From an uncultured Eubacteriales bacterium (GTDB taxonomy: Bacteria > Bacillota > Clostridia > Peptostreptococcales > Anaerovoracaceae), in contig URWB01000088.1 in the NCBI GenBank assembly GCA_900551415.1, positions 1-10,460 on the forward strand: a stretch of 10,460 nt of DNA, in the 5' to 3' direction. This document shows positions 3,687-10,271 of the stretch, in pieces. The position numbers were made by a program, and so were the translations under genes. The notes under the pieces are model-generated. The model did not search any database and was not told the origin of the DNA. It saw only the letters and a list, made by a program, of their open reading frames with translations. Each line of letters begins with the position of its first letter. Position 1 is the stretch's first letter.

Positions 3687-3728
3687 GGCATAGGACAATC
3701 CCTGTAAGTCAAAAGAAAGGAAACATAA

Positions 3729-3974
3729 ATGGAAAAGCAAGATATGATCCGAAGAATGTCCGGATTTGTCAGAGATACCATGAAAGAAAGCGGAGAGACG
3801 GTCTTCGGAGCGCCGCAGTTTGTCACAAGGAAGCAGGTGGCGACATTCATGGGAAAAAAAGACCCGCACCAGATCGACTGGGCGCTGTCGGGCCTAGAAC
3901 GGACCGCGGACGGAAAGATGTACTACATACCAGATGTGGTGGAAGCGATCAAACGAGGATGCGTGGTCAGATGA
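3729..3974 (+). CDS. Possible winged-HTH/excisionase-like DNA-binding protein (81 aa)
   Basis: MEKQDMIRRMSGFVRDTMKE is a helical start. The second half, FVTRKQVATFMGKKDPHQID followed by WALSGLERTADGKMYYIPDVVEAI, has the look of a MerR/excisionase-type winged helix: a helix-turn-helix (TRKQVATFMG), a linker, then a beta wing (GKMYYIP) and a closing helix. AAAGGAAA lies before the ATG. It is the first gene of the long rightward operon and its stop overlaps the next start (ATGA). With no integrase in view, a regulatory role is as likely as an excision role. Confidence 0.6.
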   Translation: MEKQDMIRRMSGFVRDTMKESGETVFGAPQFVTRKQVATFMGKKDPHQIDWALSGLERTADGKMYYIPDVVEAIKRGCVVR

Positions 3975-4474
3975 TGTACTACATGAGACCGGGAGAAGAG
4001 GAAGAGCGCGAGAACATGTGCCGGCAGGCAAAAAAGATCGGCACCGCCCTCGCCGGAAAGAAAACGCCGCCGACAGCGGCAATTATCAAGAAGTTGAAGG
4101 ACAAAGCGATGGGATATTATGATTCCTGCGCGTTCCCAAAGCCGCAGGACAAGAAGAAAAAGAAAAAGGTAAACGGCTACAAAGGCAAGGCTGATCGCAT
4201 CTGCGCCTACACCGGGCGACCGTTCGCGGAGCGTCATGAGATATTTTGCGGCAGGAACCGGCAGATCAGCATCGACAATGGCTTTCAGATCGATGTCTGC
4301 CCGGAGATCCACGCAGAGCTGCAGGAGAACATCACCGAATGGGCGCAGGCCGAAAACCTGCGCCTGCGGCAAAAGTGCCAGTCAGAGTACGAGGACGCAC
4401 TGATCAGCTCCGGTATCACGCCGGACGAGGCGCGAGCATTGTGGCTGAATCTGATAGGAAGGAGTTATTTATGA
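3971..4474 (+). CDS. HNH-like phage protein with C-terminal HEIFCG motif
   Basis: 167 residues. The N-terminal half is basic and ends in a lysine stretch (KPQDKKKKKKVNGYKGK). The C-terminal half has CAYTGRPFAERHEIFCGRNR, then GFQIDVCPEIHAEL and a closing LWLNLIGRSYL. This order (Cys, H-x-I-F-x-G-x-x-R, later C-P-x-x-H, final aromatic tail) matches small HNH/His-Me-finger proteins common in Firmicutes phages and often annotated as hypothetical. Nuclease activity is not proven; the zinc set is partial (one Cys, not CxxC, before the motif). The start shares ATGA with the previous stop. A longer upstream frame overlaps the preceding gene and is rejected. Confidence 0.6.
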   Translation: MMYYMRPGEEEERENMCRQAKKIGTALAGKKTPPTAAIIKKLKDKAMGYYDSCAFPKPQDKKKKKKVNGYKGKADRICAYTGRPFAERHEIFCGRNRQISIDNGFQIDVCPEIHAELQENITEWAQAENLRLRQKCQSEYEDALISSGITPDEARALWLNLIGRSYL

Positions 4475-4704
4475 AACCGGAACTATTCAAGGAAAAGAGC
4501 GAATTCATCGCCGTGTTGGAGCTAGCGTTGATCCGTGACGAGCGAAGCGGCGTCGAGGACATCGCATACATCTACAAGCCGGAATACGGCGATGAGTACA
4601 TCGACGTGCATTTCCACGGCGGCGGGGTCAAGCGGATTCTGGCAACCGGAAACAGTAACGGTGCCAATGCCAAAGAGATCATCAAGGCGGTATACGGGGA
4701 ATAG
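4471..4704 (+). CDS. Hypothetical phage protein (77 aa)
   Basis: Begins MKPELFKEKSEFIAVLELAL; short strands alternate with turns (DIAYIYKPEYGDEYIDVHFH), then glycine-rich GGGVKRILATGN and a final helix (AKEIIKAVYGE), suggesting a small alpha/beta fold. AAGGAG lies 7 bp upstream and the start overlaps the HNH-like gene by 4 bp, so translation is coupled. Family not recognised. Confidence 0.7.
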   Translation: MKPELFKEKSEFIAVLELALIRDERSGVEDIAYIYKPEYGDEYIDVHFHGGGVKRILATGNSNGANAKEIIKAVYGE

Positions 4705-4713
4705 GAGGAAGAC

Positions 4714-5073
4714 ATGAATACATACGAGGGAGTCTGCCGGTACTGCGGCAGCATAATAAACATCATGGCGAACAGCCAGGAAGAAGCAGACCGGCTGGCA
4801 ACGGAAAGCTGCAAGTGCGAAGCAAGTGAACTAGACCGAAAGCGCGATTGTCTGATGAAAAACATCGAGGAAATCTGCGAAAACAGTCAGAGCATGCGCG
4901 CCATGGAGCGCGAAGAGATCGATGCGGTATTGCTGATCGGAGACCAAATGTTTAAGGCGGACATCAACAGCGTACAGATTGGTTTTGACCACAGCAGTAT
5001 CCGCATCTGGAAAGTAGGAGATAAAATCAAGGTAAAACGCACAGCCAAGGTCGAGCAGACCAGAGAGGCATGA
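4714..5073 (+). CDS. Zinc-finger phage protein (119 aa)
   Basis: Starts MNTYEGVCRYCGSIINIMAN. CRYC (8-11) and CKC (33-35) probably hold one zinc. A helical middle (LDRKRDCLMKNIEEICEN) is followed by a beta-rich C-terminus (VQIGFDHSSIRIWKVGDKIK). Ribosome site AGGAGG sits 5 bp before the ATG, 9 bp after the previous stop. A conserved early-region type of protein in Firmicutes phages by appearance; function unknown. Confidence 0.7.
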   Translation: MNTYEGVCRYCGSIINIMANSQEEADRLATESCKCEASELDRKRDCLMKNIEEICENSQSMRAMEREEIDAVLLIGDQMFKADINSVQIGFDHSSIRIWKVGDKIKVKRTAKVEQTREA

Positions 5074-5076
5074 GGC

Positions 5077-5412
5077 ATGATCTGCCCAATCTGCGGTCCA
5101 AAGGGCTGCAAAGAGTGGCACATCTGCGTGCTGCACGACAGTAAACCTGTCTGCGAGGACTGCTGCAGTGCCTGCCGGCACCGCAAGGGATACCGCTGCG
5201 GGTACCGCAGAGAAGAAATCGACCACACAGAAGAAATCTACAAACTAAGCAGAAAGATCACAGCACTAGAAGAAAAAGCAGATTACTACTACCGGCGCGG
5301 CTGGTCGCGTTCAGCGGACAAGCTGATCACAGAAGCCGGCAGGCTAAAAGCACAAAGGAGAGAATATGAAAAGATACAGAAAGACCGGGGGCGGTATCTT
5401 GGGGCTGATTGA
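5077..5412 (+). CDS. Cysteine-rich zinc-binding protein with coiled coil (111 aa)
   Basis: MICPICGPKGCKEWHICVLH opens a cysteine cluster (CPICG, then C, HIC, VCEDCC, SACRH, YRCGY) that could bind two zincs within 47 residues. The rest is a charged helix (IYKLSRKITALEEKADYYYR and onward), probably a coiled coil. It starts 3 bp after the preceding stop, and its last 47 bp overlap the transglycosylase gene, whose ribosome site (AAAGGAGA) lies inside this gene. Function unknown. Confidence 0.7.
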   Translation: MICPICGPKGCKEWHICVLHDSKPVCEDCCSACRHRKGYRCGYRREEIDHTEEIYKLSRKITALEEKADYYYRRGWSRSADKLITEAGRLKAQRREYEKIQKDRGRYLGAD

Positions 5413-6001
5413 CCGGATAAAGAAGCCTATCGGCGGCGTGCTAGCGGTGGCGTTCATCATCACCACCTATAGCATGGCGTCTGCCGACGACTACTACGAG
5501 GCGCAGCGCCGCGCAGAGCCTGCCGCCGTAACGCAGGCAGAAGAACCGGCAGCGCCAGAAGTACCAAAAGAACCGAAGCGCACGTACTACGACGTGCCGC
5601 TGACCGAAGACCTGCAGGACGTCATTATTGATACTGCGAGCGGGCGCGGCGTGGATCCGGCGCTAGTCCTAGCAGTGATCGAAAAGGAATCCGGCTACAA
5701 CCCAGATGCTGCAGGCGACAATGGGCGCAGTCAAGGCTTGATGCAGATATGGAGACCCTTCCACGAAAAGCGGATGGAGAAACTAGGCGCCGTGAACCTC
5801 TACGACCCGAAAGACAACGTCTTGGTCGGGATTGACATCCTGGCCGAGAAGCTAGATAAGTACGAAGACGCAGAAAAAGCCCTGATCGCCTACAACGCCG
5901 GCGACGCTGGCGCGAAGAAACACTATTTCTCAAAAGGAATCTATTCGAGCAGCTATTCAAGAGCGGTTTTGAAAATCGCCGAAGAGATCCGGAGAAAATG
6001 A
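5366..6001 (+). CDS. Secreted lytic transglycosylase (SLT/goose-lysozyme-like fold)
   Basis: 211 residues. A basic N-terminus is followed by a hydrophobic segment (PIGGVLAVAFIITTYSMASA, 21-40) that is a signal peptide (possible cut after ASA) or a membrane anchor. A Pro/Ala/Glu linker (50-70) leads to an SLT domain (about 82-200) with family motifs ESGYNP (catalytic Glu 108), GLMQI (124-128) and AYNAG (175-179). Such enzymes cut the MurNAc-GlcNAc bond of peptidoglycan to give 1,6-anhydro products. Its place among early genes, without holin or amidase, argues against an ordinary endolysin. A role in cell-wall opening or conjugation-like transfer is possible (inference). AAAGGAGA precedes the ATG. 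Confidence 0.9.
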   Translation: MKRYRKTGGGILGLIDRIKKPIGGVLAVAFIITTYSMASADDYYEAQRRAEPAAVTQAEEPAAPEVPKEPKRTYYDVPLTEDLQDVIIDTASGRGVDPALVLAVIEKESGYNPDAAGDNGRSQGLMQIWRPFHEKRMEKLGAVNLYDPKDNVLVGIDILAEKLDKYEDAEKALIAYNAGDAGAKKHYFSKGIYSSSYSRAVLKIAEEIRRK

Positions 6002-6003
6002 AA

Positions 6004-6021
6004 GACCGCCCGGAGGCGGCC
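6004..6021. other. GC-rich hairpin after the transglycosylase gene
   Basis: CCGCC (6006-6010)/GGCGG (6015-6019) with tetraloop CGGA, and a G-C pair beyond an A-C mismatch. No T-run follows on the plus strand, so it is more likely an mRNA processing or stability element than a full terminator. It lies in the only rightward gap of note (70 bp) in the operon. Confidence 0.35.
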
Positions 6022-6071
6022 AATCGAGTGATTTAACACATTCAGTATACCACATACGGAGATAAAAAACA

Positions 6072-6386
6072 ATGAAAAACATCATAAAACGCATTAACGG
6101 TCTGATTCACATCGCAGAAAAGCGTCAGACGCGCGGAAGCGAACTGGATAAAGTTATCGGAAGACAGATCGAACGGAATCTGCGCATGACCAAGAGAATT
6201 ATTTACGAAGAGATTACGACCTGCCAGGACTGCAAATATGGCGTAGAGTTCCCACAGGCCATTGACGAGAACATCGTGTCGTTCCTAAAGGCGAACGAGA
6301 TGTACTGCGCAGGCGCGGACCGATTGTGCAGCCTGTTGGTGATCGGAACCCAAAACGATGGCTATTGCAGCCGCGGGGAAAAATGA
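6072..6386 (+). CDS. Phage zinc-type protein with DCKYG...GYCSRGE motif (104 aa)
   Basis: A basic helical N-terminus (MKNIIKRINGLIHIAEKRQT) is followed by CQDCKYG (53-59) and a final GYCSRGEK, with more cysteines between (YCAGADRLC). The pair CxxC-x-Y/F ... GYCSxGE is a pattern met often in small phage proteins of Firmicutes, presumed to bind zinc. GGAGAT lies about 10 bp before the ATG, after the 70-bp gap that follows the transglycosylase. Function unknown. Confidence 0.7.
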   Translation: MKNIIKRINGLIHIAEKRQTRGSELDKVIGRQIERNLRMTKRIIYEEITTCQDCKYGVEFPQAIDENIVSFLKANEMYCAGADRLCSLLVIGTQNDGYCSRGEK

Positions 6387-6399
6387 AAGGAGAAAACCA

Positions 6400-6726
6400 A
6401 TGAGTGATTTAACAGACCGCGCCATCGCGCGCATCACAGAGGAATGTCAGAAAAAAGAGTATCTGATTCCGTTCGAGGAATACCTGACGTCAATTATGAC
6501 GGACAAGATCGCGGAAAAGGTTTTAGACGAGAAAAAGACCCTGCAGGGGTGTTTTGACGAAATGAAAAAAGCGGCTGAAAAGCATATGGTCCGAAGCGGA
6601 AACGTCGGAACCGCGTACATTCCGCCGGAAGAGGGGTTCGCCATCATCCGGGACTATTACGGCATCGACCTCGCAGAAAAATCCAGGCCGGATCCGGGCG
6701 TGATCGACATCATGGATTTCCTGTAG
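6400..6726 (+). CDS. PcfK-like protein (108 aa)
   Basis: Begins MSDLTDRAIARITEECQKKE. The order of features (a YL segment, a charged helix with one Cys in TLQGCFDEMKKAAEKHM, then IPPEEGFAIIRDYYGID) resembles the PcfK-like family named after the pCF10 conjugative plasmid, and the next gene is PcfJ-like, the usual partner. The ATG at 6400 has AAAGGAG 8 bp upstream; an earlier ATG at 6358 overlaps the previous gene and lacks a site. The biochemical function of the family is not established. Recognised by pattern and neighbour, not by search. Confidence 0.65.
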   Translation: MSDLTDRAIARITEECQKKEYLIPFEEYLTSIMTDKIAEKVLDEKKTLQGCFDEMKKAAEKHMVRSGNVGTAYIPPEEGFAIIRDYYGIDLAEKSRPDPGVIDIMDFL

Positions 6727-6736
6727 GAGGCGCGTC

Positions 6737-8227
6737 ATGGAAAGACCATATAAAATCAAACCGCCAAAAGACCTGGCGGGCTACATAATCAGATCTGTCG
6801 CGAATCATACCTATCTGATCGTTGACCGCAAAGCGGACCGCTGCCGCTGCACCCGCTGCGGAGCAGAGAGCAAGATTTCAGAAATGTACGACGAAGAAGT
6901 CCTAAAGCACAATGTGAAGTACTACTGCTACGATTGCTGCAAAGACGCAATCGTCAAAGAATCCCGCTACGGCAGGAAAAACATCACAGAGTACGGCAGG
7001 ATCCTCTGGTTCCGAAAACACGGACGCGTCACGTTCGCGGAATTAGATGAATACAGAATCGATTATACTGAATGGGAGCCAAAAGTTTCTTTTTGGCCAT
7101 CCGCGCAGTACCGGTTTACAAAGGAATCACAGGAGTACTATAAACACACCCCGGAAGGATACTGGACGCCGGACCGGTGGGAACGGCGAAAAGACGTTAA
7201 GCTGCCCTACGCGACCGGAGGCATGTGGAACTATTACTGCGTTCCGAGGTATCAAAAAACCGTCACACACCCGTCCTTCCTGCGAGAGAAGGGAAGCGAC
7301 CTAAAGTATGCGAATTTGGACATGCTGAGGCTGGGATTCAACGCGCCGGATAACCCGTATGCATTGATCGGATATATATATAACTTTTTGAAATATCCGA
7401 GCATTGAGATCCTGGAAAAAGCAGGATTCGAATACATCGCCGGACAACGTGCAAACGAAGAAAAAAGCCGCGCCATCAACTGGCGTGCAAAGGATCTCCG
7501 AAAGATTCTCGGTTTGAAGCCAAAGGAAATCAAAGAGTTTCGGGATCTGGGCAGATATGCGAGACTATACGAGCTAGAAAAATACAAAGACATAAAAAAG
7601 ATGGGCTACAAGGTTTCGTTTAATCAAATCGGCATGCTGCCAGATTACAATCTGAGTGAAAAAATCTCTGTAATCGAGCAGCATGTCAAACTGGAAAAAG
7701 CACTGAGCTATCTCGAAACGCAGGGGCGTGACTGCGGGATCTATCTCGACTACCTCAGAGAGTGCAAACGGCTAGGCTATGACATGAAAAACAAAAAAGT
7801 CCTATTCCCGGCGGATTTGCAAGCCGCGCACGAAGAAACATCAGAAAAAGTAAAAATTCAGGCGGATAGCAAGAAAAAGGTAGTGTTCAAGGAATCTACG
7901 GACAAAATCTACGGAAGACCGGCGTACCGGGAAGAGAAACTATTGATCCGGGCAGCGCAAAGCCCGGAGGAATTAAGCAAGGAGTCTGCCGCGCTGCACC
8001 ACTGCGTCAGAACCTATGTAGACCGTGTGGCGCGAGGAGAATGTGTGATCCTGTTTGTGCGAAAAACGGCATCACCGGATGAGCCATATTTCACACTGGA
8101 ATTATCGCCAAAGGGAGAAATCATCCAGTGTAGGGGCGACCATAACTGCGCATACCCGGAGGATGTTAAGGAGTTCCTGGCGCGCTGGAAGAAATGGATG
8201 AAGAAGAAAGAAAGGAAAGCAGCATGA
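6737..8227 (+). CDS. PcfJ-like protein (496 aa)
   Basis: Starts MERPYKIKPPKDLAGYIIRS. Cysteine groups CRCTRCGAE (about 35-43) and YYCYDCCKD (62-70) form a zinc site near the N-terminus; the middle is basic and aromatic-rich. The C-terminal part has SAALHHCVRTYVDRVARGEC near residues 414-433, then LFVRK and a beta stretch YFTLELSPKGEIIQCRGDHN: the hallmark LHHCV-x-x-Y region of the PcfJ family. PcfJ takes its name from conjugative plasmid pCF10, but homologues are frequent in Firmicutes phages; the molecular role is unknown. AGGAGG 6 bp before the ATG overlaps the stop of the PcfK-like gene; the end overlaps the next gene by ATGA. Confidence 0.8.
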   Translation: MERPYKIKPPKDLAGYIIRSVANHTYLIVDRKADRCRCTRCGAESKISEMYDEEVLKHNVKYYCYDCCKDAIVKESRYGRKNITEYGRILWFRKHGRVTFAELDEYRIDYTEWEPKVSFWPSAQYRFTKESQEYYKHTPEGYWTPDRWERRKDVKLPYATGGMWNYYCVPRYQKTVTHPSFLREKGSDLKYANLDMLRLGFNAPDNPYALIGYIYNFLKYPSIEILEKAGFEYIAGQRANEEKSRAINWRAKDLRKILGLKPKEIKEFRDLGRYARLYELEKYKDIKKMGYKVSFNQIGMLPDYNLSEKISVIEQHVKLEKALSYLETQGRDCGIYLDYLRECKRLGYDMKNKKVLFPADLQAAHEETSEKVKIQADSKKKVVFKESTDKIYGRPAYREEKLLIRAAQSPEELSKESAALHHCVRTYVDRVARGECVILFVRKTASPDEPYFTLELSPKGEIIQCRGDHNCAYPEDVKEFLARWKKWMKKKERKAA

Positions 8228-9240
8228 TGGAAATTGTAAACGCGGAATACCGCGAGATTGAAAACCTAGACAGCAAGTCTACGGAGGAACTGACCGCCAA
8301 AGCCAATACCCTGTACCAACAGATGCAGATGATCGGCGCAATGGGAATCCAAGTGGCAGCGGAAGCCGGCAGGTGCCTGACGGTAATCAAGGAACGCGTC
8401 GGACACGGAAACTGGGAAGACTGGTGCAAAATGAACCTGCAATTTTCCGAAAGAAAAGCTCGCAGAATGATGAAACTGGCGTCAGAAATGGAAAATCCGG
8501 AGAGCGTTTTTGCAAATCGGACAACGTTGTCCGATATTGAAATTTCAAAGGTTTACGCACTTCTCGCCGCGCCGGAAGAGGTGCAAAAAGCCGTTTTGGA
8601 CGATCCAAAAATGGAAGAAGCAAGCGTCAGGGAATTCCAGGACGAGATCAAAAGGTTAAAAGCAGAACTCGCCGCCGAGCGGGCAAAAGAGCAGGCGGAT
8701 AATTCGACAGAGGAACTGGAGGCGGCAGAGCGAAAAATCGAAGAACTGTCCGCACAGGTCAAAATCCTGCAGGAGGGCAAGTCCAAAGAAGAGTGGGAGC
8801 AAGAGGTTGAGGCATTGCAAAAGAAGATCGATGCAGAAGCCCAGAAAGCGAAAGAAGCTGCGAGGAAACTGAAAGAGGCAAAAGCTGCAGCTGCCGCCGA
8901 AGCAGAAAAGGCCGCAGAGGTCGCCGCCGAAAAGGCGAAAGAGGACGCGAGAGCCGAAGCCAAAGCAGAAGTCGAAAAAGAGACCGCAAAGCTCGCCGGC
9001 GAAGTCTCAGCGGCAAAAGCCGAGATCGAAAAGCTGAATAAGAAACTGGAAAACAGCACCGCCGCCGAGATTGTGGAGTTCAAAGTCAAAGCAGATCAGC
9101 TGCAGAAAGACTTCCAAGGATGCATGAAGTGCATAGAGGACATGTACGGAAAAGATCTTGGGCAGGCATCCAAGATGGCAGCCGCCCTCAAGCAGGTCAT
9201 GCAGGCGATGATCAAGGAGGCCGAAGATGCAGAAAGTTAA
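8224..9240 (+). CDS. DUF3102 protein with long coiled coil (338 aa)
   Basis: The N-terminal 100 residues (AGRCLTVIKERVGHGNWEDW, then FSERKARRMMKLASEM) match the DUF3102 pattern: a helix, GHGxWxxW, then a helix-turn-helix-like S-x-R-x-A-R-R-M-M. From about residue 140 to 300 it is almost pure A/E/K coiled coil, ending in a short helical cap with two cysteines (CMKCIEDMYG). DUF3102 proteins are common in Firmicutes phages and elements; DNA binding is plausible from the HTH-like part. The start at 8224 shares ATGA with the PcfJ-like stop and has AAAGGAAA upstream; an in-frame ATG at 8194 lies inside the previous gene without a site. Confidence 0.8.
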   Translation: MMEIVNAEYREIENLDSKSTEELTAKANTLYQQMQMIGAMGIQVAAEAGRCLTVIKERVGHGNWEDWCKMNLQFSERKARRMMKLASEMENPESVFANRTTLSDIEISKVYALLAAPEEVQKAVLDDPKMEEASVREFQDEIKRLKAELAAERAKEQADNSTEELEAAERKIEELSAQVKILQEGKSKEEWEQEVEALQKKIDAEAQKAKEAARKLKEAKAAAAAEAEKAAEVAAEKAKEDARAEAKAEVEKETAKLAGEVSAAKAEIEKLNKKLENSTAAEIVEFKVKADQLQKDFQGCMKCIEDMYGKDLGQASKMAAALKQVMQAMIKEAEDAES

Positions 9241-9604
9241 AACCTGCCCGGTCTGCGGCGGGCAGGTTGTCGCAAACAAAAACACGACCATCTACTGCAG
9301 CAAAGTCTGCTACGGTGCAGACAGCAGCAGAAAAAAGATGAGAAGAGCAAACATAGATGTCGGCTACAAGGAACTGGTCGCGCCACCAAGAGAGGAGTTC
9401 GACCTAGAGCCCGGCGACATCGTCGCAGGTCCGGACAAACAGTTGGATGGTGAACAAAACAAACGCCACGAGTTCCGCGTAACAAAAATATACCCGCATT
9501 TCTTCGAGACTATCAGAACGGATAGGGGATGGGAGCGGAGCTTCACAAAAGCCGACTACATAACCGGCGTCGTGAGACGAGTGAAAGGAAGTGAACAAGC
9601 GTGA
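9227..9604 (+). CDS. Zinc-finger phage protein with beta C-terminal domain (125 aa)
   Basis: MQKVKTCPVCGGQVVANKNT begins a small zinc finger (CPVC, then YCSKVCY). The rest includes EPGDIVAGP and FRVTKIYPHFFETIR with RGWERSFTKADYITG, a beta-rich module seen in other phage proteins that reads like a small SH3-type domain. AAGGAGG lies before the ATG inside the end of the DUF3102 gene (14-bp overlap), and its stop overlaps the next start (GTGA). Function unknown. Confidence 0.7.
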   Translation: MQKVKTCPVCGGQVVANKNTTIYCSKVCYGADSSRKKMRRANIDVGYKELVAPPREEFDLEPGDIVAGPDKQLDGEQNKRHEFRVTKIYPHFFETIRTDRGWERSFTKADYITGVVRRVKGSEQA

Positions 9605-9840
9605 AAGCAATTAGGAAAAAGATCCTGCCTGCATATTTTGACGCCGTGAAAAGCGGACAAAAGAATTTTGAAATTCGCAAAGATGAAGATAATGCGCAAG
9701 TTGGTGACAAGTTAGTTCTGGGCGAATGGAAAGAAACCTATGGGTATACCGGAAGATTCGTTACAAGAAAAATAAAGTATGTTTTGCGTGATGCGCCTGA
9801 ATATGGACTACAGGATGGCTATTGCATTATTGGATGGTAG
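9601..9840 (+). CDS. DUF3850 (ASCH/PUA-like) protein (79 aa)
   Basis: GTG start giving MKAIRKKILPAYFDAVKSGQ, then KNFEIRKDEDNAQVGDKLVL, GYTGR and DGYCIIGW at the end. This order (ILPxYFxAVxSGxKxFEIRK, VGDxLVLxEW, DGYxIxG) is the DUF3850 pattern, a small ASCH-like fold thought to bind RNA or modified nucleotides. Full length for the family. The GTG overlaps the previous stop as GTGA, so translation is coupled; AAAGGAAG lies just upstream. Confidence 0.85.
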   Translation: MKAIRKKILPAYFDAVKSGQKNFEIRKDEDNAQVGDKLVLGEWKETYGYTGRFVTRKIKYVLRDAPEYGLQDGYCIIGW

Positions 9841-9872
9841 GAGAGTGAGCAGGAATGAAGGAGGAAGACAGA

Positions 9873-10271
9873 ATGAAGCATTATATTGAACAAACACAAA
9901 AGATAGAAAGGGACATAAACATCTTGAAAAAATGGAAAAAAGAGGCGGAAGAAAACGCAAAAGTAGAAACAGAACCGATTCTAAGAGCCTATTACGATGG
10001 AAAATCGGAGGGTTTCTACGAAGCTATCGCATTGGCAGAGGACACGCAAAGGAGAATCAATACGGAAGTTGAAAGCGGATGGATTTCGACAGCCGACAGA
10101 ATGCCGGAGGACGGGAAAAATGTGATAGTCACAGCTATCGGATGCGATGGAATTCCATTATCAGATGTTGGAATGTTTTGGGCCGATCAAAAAGACTGGT
10201 GGACAAGCACAGGGTGCCGCAATGTAACCGCATGGATGCCGCTCCCATTGCCGTACAGAGAGGAGGAATAG
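9873..10271 (+). CDS. DUF551 domain phage protein (132 aa)
   Basis: A charged helical N-terminus (MKHYIEQTQKIERDINILKK) precedes a C-terminal DUF551 domain: GWISTADRMPEDGKNVIVTA through a beta region to NVTAWMPLPLPY. The W-I-S ... L/M-P ... V-T-x-W-M-P-L-P frame is the family signature; the domain is common in phages and of unknown function. The ATG at 9873 is preferred over 9855 because AAGGAGG lies 8 bp before it. Last gene of the operon in view; sequence character changes immediately after its stop. Confidence 0.8.
   Translation: MKHYIEQTQKIERDINILKKWKKEAEENAKVETEPILRAYYDGKSEGFYEAIALAEDTQRRINTEVESGWISTADRMPEDGKNVIVTAIGCDGIPLSDVGMFWADQKDWWTSTGCRNVTAWMPLPLPYREEE

Noticed and set aside
3680..3970. 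Extension of the HNH-like gene upstream to 3680 (264 aa)
   Set aside because: It overlaps the whole of gene 3729-3974 in another frame and has no ribosome site; the coupled ATGA start at 3971 fits better.
8553..9089. 178-aa leftward open frame
   Set aside because: Ser/Ala/Phe-rich mirror of the A/E/K coiled coil on the plus strand; no ribosome site or promoter.
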